6,101 nt of DNA from Nitrosomonadaceae bacterium (GCA_919902625.1 CAKKRO010000146.1:15020-21120), one strand, 5' to 3'. Shown: positions 1 through 5,673, counted from the stretch's first letter. Notes: generated from the sequence alone by a model not told the origin. Made by a program: numbers and translations.

Positions 1-97
1 AACACATCACCAACCCTCTAACAACCGGGAGGATCTGCGGCTCAATGAAGAGTTATTCTTTATATCAAGCTTTCTTGATGATTATTGAAACAACACT
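1..97. other. Unassigned left edge, downstream of the 66-aa lipoprotein gene
   Basis: No gene can be assigned with confidence here. One plus-strand frame entering from the left edge is open from base 2 to a TGA at 86-88. It gives a plausible-looking C-terminal tail (…REDLRLNEELFFISSFLDDY), which could be the end of a convergent gene, but 28 codons are too few to judge. A perfect 6-bp inverted repeat with a 4-nt loop (ATCAAG at 64-69, CTTGAT at 74-79) lies 18 bases past the lipoprotein stop. It lacks a GC-rich stem and a T run, so it is not a convincing terminator. Confidence 0.25.
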
Positions 98-298
98 TTA
101 TTTTGAACTACCTGTGCTTTCTTCGTTTGTATTCGTACCTTTTGTATCAGCCCCATCAAGAGCAGGTTCTGAATCCCTGGGTGCGTAAGCTGATGGAGGC
201 GGTTTATCCATAGGATAACCATCAAGGCTTTTCTTGCCTTCACAGGCAGTTAATGCTAATACCGCAAATGCAGCCGTTAAAAGTGAAAATCTAATCAT
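98..298 (-). CDS. Small Pro-rich lipoprotein, function unknown (66 aa)
   Basis: Encodes a 66-residue protein with a type II signal peptide: basic start (MIR), hydrophobic stretch to about residue 16, and lipobox LTAC at 16-19, so Cys19 should be lipidated. The residue after Cys is Glu rather than Asp, which favours outer-membrane sorting by the E. coli rule. The mature part is only about 48 residues: a Lys/Gly/Tyr segment, a Pro cluster (DKPPPSAY), then an acidic and Ser/Thr/Asn-rich tail that looks disordered. The start is supported by GGGAG at 304-308, five bases before the ATG, and by a good promoter further upstream. No enzymatic domain is visible and I do not recognise the family. A remote LptM-like small lipoprotein is conceivable, but the usual Cys-Gly-x-Lys-Gly-Pro-Leu-Tyr signature is absent. 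The gene is real with good probability; its role is unknown. Confidence 0.75.
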   Translation of the reverse strand: MIRFSLLTAAFAVLALTACEGKKSLDGYPMDKPPPSAYAPRDSEPALDGADTKGTNTNEESTGSSK

Positions 299-356
299 TT
301 AATCTCCCATGTCCTTCTGTTTATTTTGTACTTCATAGCATAATCGAAGTAGCTCC

Positions 357-385
357 ATTATACAAATTTGAGCCCAATAATTAAA
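357..385 (-). promoter_or_regulatory. Putative sigma-70 promoter of the 66-aa lipoprotein gene
   Basis: On the minus strand a perfect -10 hexamer TATAAT (362-357) lies 17 bases after a weak -35 TTTAAT (385-380). Transcription would start near base 350, leaving a leader of about 50 nt before the ATG at 298. The promoter lies past the terminator at 490-522, so this gene should be its own transcription unit. Confidence 0.5.
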
Positions 386-489
386 CAGCCACAAGACTTC
401 GTTGAAGGTTTTTATTAATTTACATCATACTGGTAGCATGAATTATAAACATGATATTAATATCTATTGCAATTAATCCTGAGAACAAC

Positions 490-522
490 AAAAAAACCGC
501 CCTTTGCAGGGCGGTTTTTTTT
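490..522. terminator. Strong bidirectional rho-independent terminator
   Basis: A perfect 7-bp GC-rich stem (CCGCCCT at 497-503, AGGGCGG at 508-514) encloses a 4-nt loop TTGC. It is followed by eight T on the plus strand (515-522) and preceded by seven A (490-496), so the hairpin has a U tract in both directions. On the minus strand it lies 45 bases past the stop of the 40-aa lipoprotein gene and ends that unit, perhaps also read-through from the msr operon. On the plus strand no annotated gene precedes it, which raises the question of what it ends in that direction. Confidence 0.9.
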
Positions 523-559
523 ATTACCCTATCTTAAACTTCAAGAATAGACCGATACC

Positions 560-682
560 TCATTGCTTAGGTGTACCCTCACGTTCATCCATGAAGCTTG
601 GAGGATATTGACCTGGCTTTGGCTCACCGCATCCGACTAAAAACGTTGCTAAAAGAGCAGCGATCAATAGAGAGTATTTCAT
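560..682 (-). CDS. Very small lipoprotein, function unknown (40 aa)
   Basis: A 40-codon gene that length cut-offs easily miss. It starts at ATG 682-680 and stops at TGA 562-560. The protein has a basic N-terminus (MKYS), a hydrophobic core to residue 16 and a classic lipobox LVGC at 15-18, leaving a mature lipopeptide of only 23 residues (CGEPKPGQYPPSFMDER and a short tail). A strong Shine-Dalgarno AGGAGA (696-691) sits eight bases upstream, a promoter-like pair lies further up, and a strong terminator follows. Signal peptide, ribosome site and terminator together make a real gene likely. The mature part shares a G-(x)-Y-P start and a PPS followed by Arg and Pro with the 66-aa lipoprotein nearby, so the two may be related. 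The Cys-Gly…Pro-Gly-x-Tyr-Pro start faintly recalls LptM-type lipoproteins, but this is not enough to assign it. Confidence 0.75.
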   Translation of the reverse strand: MKYSLLIAALLATFLVGCGEPKPGQYPPSFMDEREGTPKQ

Positions 683-725
683 ATTCTAAGTCTCCTATAT
701 TCAAAAAAATTTTGACGAAAAATAA

Positions 726-755
726 ATTATGTAAAACAGCTCATCGGCCATTCAA
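726..755 (-). promoter_or_regulatory. Putative promoter of the 40-aa lipoprotein gene
   Basis: On the minus strand TTGAAT (755-750) and CATAAT (731-726) are 18 bases apart and would start transcription near base 719, about 37 nt before the ATG at 682. The match is fair, not perfect. No terminator is visible between the oxygenase gene stop (847) and this site, so read-through from the upstream operon is also possible. Confidence 0.35.
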
Positions 756-846
756 ATCAGAAAGACCATAACCTTAATACCAGAATAAAATAATACTGTC
801 TAGAGAATTTCAAGAAAATTTACAGGATCTCAAACATGCAACACCT

Positions 847-2049
847 TTAATCAACCTGATTTTTACTGACAATATAACCACTAACATACCATTGATAAAG
901 CGTTTTTACAGCCTCTTCATCAATGCGAGAGAACGGAGCCAGCTTTTGGTTGTCAGCAAGTTTAATCAACTCTCTATAGGCGTTAATACCTACCTTGAAC
1001 ACTTCACCGTTGATATAAAATTTGTTATTACCGCTTAACATTCTACTTTTCAGGTCAAGCTGCACACCATGCTTCCTGATCTGCTGCGAAAACAAGCGTG
1101 GCTGTAAAGGCCGCTCAGGTTGCTCAAAGAAAACATGTGATTTAGGCTCGGAAAGATAAATACCGAGAAAATCCTCTATATCGCCACGATTCCATTTGAT
1201 CTTCTTTAATATCGAACCTATTTGGCTTTGCATCGCCACACTGATTTTTGACGGATGAGATTGCAATCGCAAATCAGGGTCAACATACCAGCCCTCGGCT
1301 TCAATATCATCCTGTAGATAAACAAGAAATTGGGTTATCAATTCCTGATGACTGGGTGCACGAAAACCTATGGAGTAGGTCATGCAGTCATTCTCGGCAA
1401 TACCGTTATGCGCATAATTGGGCGGCAGATAAAGCATGTCACCGGGTTCCAGCGTCCACTCTTGTTCTGGTTGAAAATTCTTTAGAATTTTAAGCGGGGC
1501 ATCCGCGATGAATTGATCGTCCTGCTGCGCGGATATTTGCCACCGCCTAGACCCTGTTCCCTGTAATAAAAACACATCATAGGAATCAAAATGCGGCCCG
1601 ATCCCCCCCCCCTTGGGGGCATAACTCACCATCAAATCATCCAGACGCGCATGGGGGATAAAGCAGAATTTCGATAATAAATCACGTGCGGATGGAAGGA
1701 AATGATTCACATCCTGCACCAGCAGCGTCCATTGCTTTTTAGGCAGCTTTGTCAAATCGTAACTGCTGAGAGGGCCATGCTTAACATGCCATTTGCCATT
1801 TTTTTGAACAACAAGACGGGATTGCGCATCTTCATGACAAGCCAGTTTCATCAACTCATCGCGCGTTAATAGGCCATTAAATCCGGGTAATGCATTTCTT
1901 ACCAGTAAAGGCTGCTTTTGCCAATAATTCCGCAGAAAATCCTTGAGAGCCATCCCTCCCAATGAAATAGTCTTTATTTTATTAATGTTTAATTCCCCAT
2001 AACGCTTCCAGACGCTTATCTCGTCCGCAGTTATTTCGATAGTAAGCAT
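847..2049 (-). CDS. roxA: JmjC/cupin-4 ribosomal oxygenase, RoxA (YcfD) type
   Basis: Predicted Fe(II)/2-oxoglutarate oxygenase. The E. coli family member RoxA hydroxylates an Arg of ribosomal protein L16, and that substrate is inferred here. Family signs, numbered from the ATG at 2049: FLRNYWQKQPLLVRNALPGF near the N-terminus (38-57), SRLV and HGP (77-93), DDLMVSYAPKGGGIGPHFD with iron ligands His153 and Asp155, the QGTGSRRW strand, LEPGDMLYLPP with the third ligand His214, and YSIGFRAP (225-232). A C-terminal winged-helix-like region follows. The start is uncertain. The frame is open to ATG 2049, but those first 22 codons lie over conserved msrA sequence and have a poor ribosome site. ATG 1953 (368 aa, close to the roughly 370 of E. 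coli) lies 28 bases after the msrA stop, but its GGGAGGG abuts the codon. The Leu-Gly-Gly just before Met33 resembles homologues, so a start slightly upstream, such as TTG 1962, is possible. The coordinates give the longest open frame. It is the last gene of the msrB-msrA operon and has a G10 tract beside its active-site motif. Confidence 0.88.
   Translation of the reverse strand: MLTIEITADEISVWKRYGELNINKIKTISLGGMALKDFLRNYWQKQPLLVRNALPGFNGLLTRDELMKLACHEDAQSRLVVQKNGKWHVKHGPLSSYDLTKLPKKQWTLLVQDVNHFLPSARDLLSKFCFIPHARLDDLMVSYAPKGGGIGPHFDSYDVFLLQGTGSRRWQISAQQDDQFIADAPLKILKNFQPEQEWTLEPGDMLYLPPNYAHNGIAENDCMTYSIGFRAPSHQELITQFLVYLQDDIEAEGWYVDPDLRLQSHPSKISVAMQSQIGSILKKIKWNRGDIEDFLGIYLSEPKSHVFFEQPERPLQPRLFSQQIRKHGVQLDLKSRMLSGNNKFYINGEVFKVGINAYRELIKLADNQKLAPFSRIDEEAVKTLYQWYVSGYIVSKNQVD
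1603..1612 (-). repeat. Homopolymeric G10 tract inside the oxygenase gene
   Basis: Ten consecutive C on the plus strand (G in the coding sense) form the last base of the Lys146 codon and the GGG codons of Gly147-149, just before IGPHFD with the iron ligands. It is preceded in the coding sense by CCCCCAA. From the sequence, one extra G gives a TGA after five more sense codons, and loss of one G gives a TAA about 40 codons on. Either shift removes the third iron ligand and the C-terminal domain. As given, the gene is in the ON frame. Confidence 0.9.
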
Positions 2050-2614
2050 ATCTCAGCGGATTCTTAATATAATAATCTTGATGATATGCTTCCGCGCAAT
2101 AAAATTCTGTCGCCGGCAGAATCTCTGTGACAATCGGTTGGGTAAACCGCCCGGAGTCTTCCAATGCTTTTTTTGAGCTTTCTGCCAGCTCTTTTTGATT
2201 GGAATCCCCGTAAAAAATCACACTACGATATTGTGAACCAATATCACAAAACTGCCGATCAAGCGTCAGCGGATCAATCGTCAACCAATAGGCGGCCAAT
2301 AATTGGGAGAAATTTGTTTTTGTACGGTCAAAGTGAATTTTTACAGCCTCAACATGCCCGGTTTTACCAGCAACTACCTGCTCGTATGATGGGTTCACCA
2401 CGCTGCCGCCGATATAACCTGATGTGGTTGAAACCACTCCGGGTATTTTGTCGAAATCAGACTCAGTACACCAAAAACAACCGCCTGCAAAAATCGCAGT
2501 ATCCAAATTCTCGTTCGTTATAGAAACAATAGTTGACTCCGCTACCAGCGTATCAATCTGTCGACATGCGCCAAGTATCAACATGGATAGCCATAGTAAA
2601 ATCATCATCCGCAT
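1982..2614 (-). CDS. msrA: Peptide-methionine (S)-S-oxide reductase MsrA, lipoprotein form
   Basis: Reduces the S epimer of methionine sulfoxide in proteins. The 210-residue protein opens with a lipoprotein signal peptide (lipobox LGAC, Cys17), so it should be anchored in the envelope facing the periplasm. The MsrA fold follows: GGCFWCTE (44-51) with catalytic Cys46 and a second Cys49, GYIGG (66-70), GHVE (86-89), DP and DRQFCDIGSQYRS (114-131), EFYCAEAYHQDYY (170-182) and the terminal CGRDKRLEALWG (196-207). Cys49 and Cys196 are both candidates for the resolving cysteine. The length fits MsrA plus a short leader. The chosen ATG at 2614 is seven bases past the msrB stop. AGGAG lies 11 bases upstream inside the last msrB codons, so translation is probably coupled. 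The 3' end overlaps or abuts the start of the oxygenase gene. Assignment to MsrA is firm; the lipoprotein location rests on the lipobox. Confidence 0.95.
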   Translation of the reverse strand: MRMMILLWLSMLILGACRQIDTLVAESTIVSITNENLDTAIFAGGCFWCTESDFDKIPGVVSTTSGYIGGSVVNPSYEQVVAGKTGHVEAVKIHFDRTKTNFSQLLAAYWLTIDPLTLDRQFCDIGSQYRSVIFYGDSNQKELAESSKKALEDSGRFTQPIVTEILPATEFYCAEAYHQDYYIKNPLRYAYYRNNCGRDKRLEALWGIKH

Positions 2615-2621
2615 ATACCTA

Positions 2622-3146
2622 CTAACTCCTGAGTGCCGGCAACTGATCGGTCTTCAACACAAACTTCAAAGCCAATCCGTTATTACACCAGCGCTCACCT
2701 CTGGATGGTGGGCCATCCTTAAAAACATGTCCCTGATGCCCCCCACATCTTGCACAATGATATTCAGTCCGCAGGATAATCAGCTTGAAATCACGTTTAG
2801 TCCCGATATGCCCTGAAATGGGCTGTGTAAAGCTCGGCCACCCGGAACCGCTTTCATATTTATGCTGACTCTCAAATAATGGCAGATAACAAGCCGCACA
2901 AATAAAGGTGCCTTCACGATGCTCATGATTTAATTCACTGCTTCCTGGCTGCTCGGTATGTTCTTCAAATAAAACCCGGTAAGCTTCCGGCGAAACCAAA
3001 CTTCGCCAGACTTTATGCGGTTTATTGAGCGGCTCTATCGCAGTCTGCTTGATACCATTAGCAACCACCTGTATTGGCAGCAAAAACGAGAAAACAGGCA
3101 ATGTGGCCACTACACCGATTCTTTGCAGAAAGACGCGTCGTTTCAT
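2622..3146 (-). CDS. msrB: Peptide-methionine (R)-S-oxide reductase MsrB, Tat-exported
   Basis: Reduces the R epimer of protein methionine sulfoxide, complementing MsrA next door. From ATG 3146 the protein has 174 residues. It begins MKRRVFLQRIG, a twin-arginine motif (RRVFLQ at 3-8), followed by a moderately hydrophobic stretch and a possible signal peptidase site after QVVA (residue 29). The MsrB domain shows CAAC (Cys83, Cys86) and CARC (Cys131, Cys134), the structural zinc site, GSGWPSF (100-106), HCARCGGHQGHVF and the catalytic RWCNNGLALKF with Cys154. No other Cys remains in the mature protein, so there is no obvious resolving cysteine. Longer starts at 3158 and 3200 are in frame, but 3146 has the best Shine-Dalgarno and puts the twin arginines directly at the N-terminus as Tat signals require. 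Tat export of a folded zinc protein is sensible. It is the first gene of the msrB-msrA-oxygenase operon. Confidence 0.95.
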   Translation of the reverse strand: MKRRVFLQRIGVVATLPVFSFLLPIQVVANGIKQTAIEPLNKPHKVWRSLVSPEAYRVLFEEHTEQPGSSELNHEHREGTFICAACYLPLFESQHKYESGSGWPSFTQPISGHIGTKRDFKLIILRTEYHCARCGGHQGHVFKDGPPSRGERWCNNGLALKFVLKTDQLPALRS

Positions 3147-3151
3147 AAAAA

Positions 3152-3156
3152 TCCTC
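3152..3156 (-). promoter_or_regulatory. Shine-Dalgarno that fixes the msrB start
   Basis: GAGGA in the coding sense lies five bases before ATG 3146. It overlaps the alternative upstream ATG at 3158-3156, which argues against that start. This choice puts the twin-arginine motif at residues 3-4. Confidence 0.7.
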
Positions 3157-3283
3157 ATCGCATTGATACAGCCAAATAACTTCACCGCACAAGAAACCAA
3201 GACACACTGATACTCAAAATAGACATTGTTTTGATTAATCCGGTAATGCCGATTTATCTATAAATCCTGTATCATCACAATTT

Positions 3284-3298
3284 TAAGATTATATCTTA
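3284..3298. repeat. Perfect inverted repeat just upstream of accA
   Basis: TAAGAT (3284-3289) and ATCTTA (3293-3298) form a perfect 6-bp dyad with a 3-base centre, ending six bases before the accA ATG and covering the place where its Shine-Dalgarno would be. It also contains a minus-sense TATAAT. It could be an operator or a weak leader hairpin, but AT-rich dyads of this length also arise by chance. Confidence 0.35.
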
Positions 3299-3304
3299 GC
3301 CTAC

Positions 3305-4273
3305 ATGAAAATTACTTTTCTGGAATTCGAGCAAAGTATTGCAGAGTTTGAATCAAAAATAGAGGAATTACGCTTTGCACAGGATGATTCCGCGCTGGAT
3401 ATCTCATCTGAGATCGCACGTTTACAAGCAAAAAGTCAGTCACTCACAAAAAATGTTTATGCAAAGCTGACTCCGTGGCAAATCTCACAAGTTGCACGGC
3501 ACCCGCAACGCCCCTATACGCTGGATTACATAGAGCATTTATTTACAGATTTTGAAGAACTGCATGGCGACCGGCATTTTGCCGATGACCATGCAATTAT
3601 TGGCGGTTTAGCACGCTTCAACGGTCAGACCATTATGGTGATTGGGCATCAGAAAGGACGTGACACCCGAGAAAAGATTCACCGCAATTTTGGCATGCCC
3701 AAACCTGAAGGTTATCGCAAAGCACTGCGCTTAATGCGTCTGGCAGAAAAATTTTCTATCCCGCTGATCACTTTCATTGATACTCCAGGCGCATATCCAG
3801 GCATTGATGCAGAAGAACGGGGACAATCAGAAGCAATCGGAAAGAATCTCTATGTCCTGGCAGAATTGAGAATTCCTATCATATGTATCATTATTGGGGA
3901 AGGTGGTTCTGGTGGTGCCTTGGCAGTTGCTGTCGGTGATGTGATACATATGCTGCAATATGCCACCTACTCCGTCATATCGCCAGAAGGCTGTGCTTCC
4001 ATTCTATGGAAAAGTGCAGACAAGGCGCCAGAGGCTGCTGAAATTATGGGCATCACGGCCGAGCGATTAAAAGCCATTAATTTGATTGATAGTATTGTTA
4101 CTGAGCCCATCGGCGGCGCTCACCGTGATTACCCGGCTACCATGCAGTCTGTAAAAAATGTATTGCAGGAATCGCTGCGAAGGCTTCAAGATCATTCTAT
4201 CGAAACACTCTTGGAGAAACGTCTTGAACGGCTTATGGGATATGGCTCATTTAAGGAAGTCAAAGTCGAATAG
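3305..4273 (+). CDS. accA: Acetyl-CoA carboxylase carboxyltransferase subunit alpha
   Basis: Alpha subunit of the carboxyltransferase half of acetyl-CoA carboxylase. With AccD it moves the carboxyl group from biotin on AccB to acetyl-CoA, making malonyl-CoA for fatty acid synthesis in the cytoplasm. The 322 residues match the family length (319 in E. coli). The N-terminus has the coiled-coil-like FLEFEQSIAEFESKIEELRF (5-24), followed by RHPQRPYTLDY (65-75), GHQKGRDT (114-121), RNFGMPKPEGYRKALRLM (127-144), TPGAYPG (160-166), the oxyanion-type GEGGSGGALAV (198-208) and SPEGCASILWKSADKAPEAA (226-245). The protein ends MGYG plus a short extension running over the tilS start. No clear Shine-Dalgarno precedes the ATG at 3305; a dyad sits there instead. 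The start is nevertheless well supported, because the conserved N-terminus begins right at this Met. The accD, accB and accC genes are not in the window. Confidence 0.97.
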   Translation: MKITFLEFEQSIAEFESKIEELRFAQDDSALDISSEIARLQAKSQSLTKNVYAKLTPWQISQVARHPQRPYTLDYIEHLFTDFEELHGDRHFADDHAIIGGLARFNGQTIMVIGHQKGRDTREKIHRNFGMPKPEGYRKALRLMRLAEKFSIPLITFIDTPGAYPGIDAEERGQSEAIGKNLYVLAELRIPIICIIIGEGGSGGALAVAVGDVIHMLQYATYSVISPEGCASILWKSADKAPEAAEIMGITAERLKAINLIDSIVTEPIGGAHRDYPATMQSVKNVLQESLRRLQDHSIETLLEKRLERLMGYGSFKEVKVE

Positions 4274-5594
4274 TCTTCTATGTGACACCCAAGAAGTATT
4301 ACTTGCCCATATTAAACAAGGTGATCATTTAACCATTGCCTTGAGCGGCGGTATAGATTCGGTTGTATTACTGCATTTACTCGCTTCATTATCCCAGCAC
4401 ATGCATTTTACTCTTTCTGCTGTGCATGTTAATCATGGCATCAGCAGCAATGCAACGTTGTGGAGCCAGTTCTGCTGTAACCTTTGTCATACTTACGATA
4501 TCCCCATCTACATCGCCTATCTGCAGATTAAAAAAGAATCCGGTATAAGTCTCGAAGCTAATGCCCGGGAAGAACGTTATCGCATATTCAATCAATTGCA
4601 AACAGATTATGTGGTATTGGCGCAGCATCTGGATGATCAGGCTGAAACACTGTTACTGCAATTATTTCGTGGCGCTGGAATTAAAGGATTGAGTGCAATG
4701 CCGGTTGTCAGAAAACAATTCTCTGATACCGCTCCGCAATTACTCAGGCCATTACTGGAAGTTTCTCGCAGCAGAATTGAAGCCTACGCACACGAGAACA
4801 AATTAAACTGGATGAATGATGAAAGTAATGACAGTATTGCTTTCAATCGGAATTTTCTGCGCCATAAAATCCTGCCTTTGTTAAAAGAACGCTACCCCAA
4901 CTACCCCAAAACACTGCTACGTACCAGCCGTCATTTATCTGAGGCTTCATCACTCCTGGATGAATTGGCTGAAATCGATATTGGAAATTGCCTTGTTTCT
5001 GGAAAACTTAAAGTCAGCAATATACGTAAACTCAGCTTTCCTCGTGCTAAAAATCTTCTACGCCACACCTTGTTACAGCGCGGTGCGAATCTTCCCAGTA
5101 CAGCGAAATTGGACGATATCTTGAGTCAGCTTTTGTCGGCAGGCAGTGGCAGTCAACTCCATATCAATTTTGGCAATACTGAAATTCGTTGTTACAAAGA
5201 TGCCCTTTATATACTTTCCAGAAAAATACCATCCAAAGAACCCATTCAAATAAGCTGGTGTGGAGAAGCGTTTCTGGCACTCAAACATCCAACCGGCTCT
5301 ATCCATTTTACTCAAGTAAGAAATCAGGGCATCAGTCCACAAAGAATGATGCATGAACCGATAATGATATGCTTACGTTCAGGCGGTGAACGTTTTATGC
5401 CTGCTTGTAATCGCCCACGGCGCAGCTTGAAAAACTTATTACAGGAAGCATCTATCCCGCCCTGGGAGCGTAACACACTGCCATTGCTATTTTGTGGTGA
5501 GAAACTTGTATGGGTACCGGGAATCGGTATCGATTGTGAATTTCAAGTAAAATCCGATGAGATGGGAATTTTACCGATCTGGAACCCTGAGTGA
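4242..5594 (+). CDS. tilS: tRNA(Ile)-lysidine synthetase TilS
   Basis: ATP-dependent enzyme that attaches lysine to C34 of the tRNA-Ile with anticodon CAU. This changes its codon from AUG to AUA and its charging from Met to Ile, and the activity is normally essential. From ATG 4242 it has 450 residues. Motifs: PP-loop SGGIDS (35-40), VNHG (63-66), EANAREERY (105-113), LAQHLDDQAET (126-136), RGAGIKGLSAMP (143-154), RPLLEVSRSRIEAYA (169-183), the SND…FNRNFLRHKILP stretch (195-212), a central TilS domain, and the C-terminal anticodon-binding part with RSGGERF (379-385), LKNLLQE (396-402), IPPWER and VPGIGI. The frame is open back to 4158 deep inside accA, but that extension lies antiphase over conserved accA and is unlikely to be translated. 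ATG 4242 gives a 32-bp overlap with accA and an N-terminus of family-like length, implying translational coupling; the weak GGGA just before it is consistent with this. Confidence 0.96.
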   Translation: MAHLRKSKSNSLLCDTQEVLLAHIKQGDHLTIALSGGIDSVVLLHLLASLSQHMHFTLSAVHVNHGISSNATLWSQFCCNLCHTYDIPIYIAYLQIKKESGISLEANAREERYRIFNQLQTDYVVLAQHLDDQAETLLLQLFRGAGIKGLSAMPVVRKQFSDTAPQLLRPLLEVSRSRIEAYAHENKLNWMNDESNDSIAFNRNFLRHKILPLLKERYPNYPKTLLRTSRHLSEASSLLDELAEIDIGNCLVSGKLKVSNIRKLSFPRAKNLLRHTLLQRGANLPSTAKLDDILSQLLSAGSGSQLHINFGNTEIRCYKDALYILSRKIPSKEPIQISWCGEAFLALKHPTGSIHFTQVRNQGISPQRMMHEPIMICLRSGGERFMPACNRPRRSLKNLLQEASIPPWERNTLPLLFCGEKLVWVPGIGIDCEFQVKSDEMGILPIWNPE

Positions 5595-5662
5595 ATATGG
5601 AATACGAGCGCTCAGGAATGTCCAGTCGTTTTAAAGATCACTGAAACAATTGATTATCCTTT

Positions 5663-5666
5663 AGGA
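5663..5666 (+). promoter_or_regulatory. Shine-Dalgarno of rfbB
   Basis: AGGA seven bases before ATG 5674 supports this start, which puts the Rossmann motif at residue 5 as usual for the family. The 79-bp gap after tilS shows no hairpin terminator and no convincing promoter, so read-through from accA-tilS is possible. Confidence 0.6.
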
Positions 5667-5673
5667 AAACTGA

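Larger units (their letters stand above)
3147..3304. promoter_or_regulatory. Divergent regulatory gap between msrB and accA
   Basis: This 158-bp AT-rich gap must carry promoters for both directions. For msrB, TTGTGA (3280-3275) and GATAAA in the minus sense, 16 bases on, are a fair pair. A perfect minus-sense TATAAT (3293-3288) also exists but lacks a recognisable -35. For accA, TTGATT (3231-3236) is a possible -35, but the nearby -10 candidates (TATCTA 3255-3260, TATAAA 3259-3264) are weakly placed. No terminator, riboswitch or small gene is visible. Individual elements are tentative. Confidence 0.4.

Noticed and set aside
64..79. ATCAAG-CTTT-CTTGAT hairpin as terminator of the 66-aa lipoprotein gene
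   Set aside because: The stem is short and AT-rich and no T run follows on either strand.
780..846. Terminator after the oxygenase gene
   Set aside because: Only a weak AT-rich repeat (AATTT…AAATT in the minus sense) is present, with no GC stem and no U tract.
1248..1493. Plus-strand 81-codon open frame
   Set aside because: It is antisense to the conserved core of the oxygenase gene and encodes nothing recognisable.
2164..2816. Two overlapping plus-strand open frames of 119 and 130 codons
   Set aside because: They lie antisense to msrA and msrB, whose proteins match known families over their full length; the frames are shadows.
3147..3200. 18-residue N-terminal extension of MsrB
   Set aside because: It would bury the twin-arginine motif behind a Cys-rich leader, and the start at 3146 has a well-spaced Shine-Dalgarno.
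3025..3210. Plus-strand 61-codon frame near the msrB 5' end
   Set aside because: Antisense to the Tat signal region, with no family resemblance.
4363..4628. Open frames on both strands inside tilS
   Set aside because: They overlap the conserved ATPase region of tilS in other frames and have no independent support.
5073..5354. Minus-strand 93-codon frame inside tilS
   Set aside because: Antisense to the tilS C-terminal half, with no signal or domain.
5597..5644. 15-codon frame MEYERSGMSSRFKDH between tilS and rfbB
   Set aside because: No ribosome site, very short, and starts just past the tilS stop; chance is the simplest explanation.
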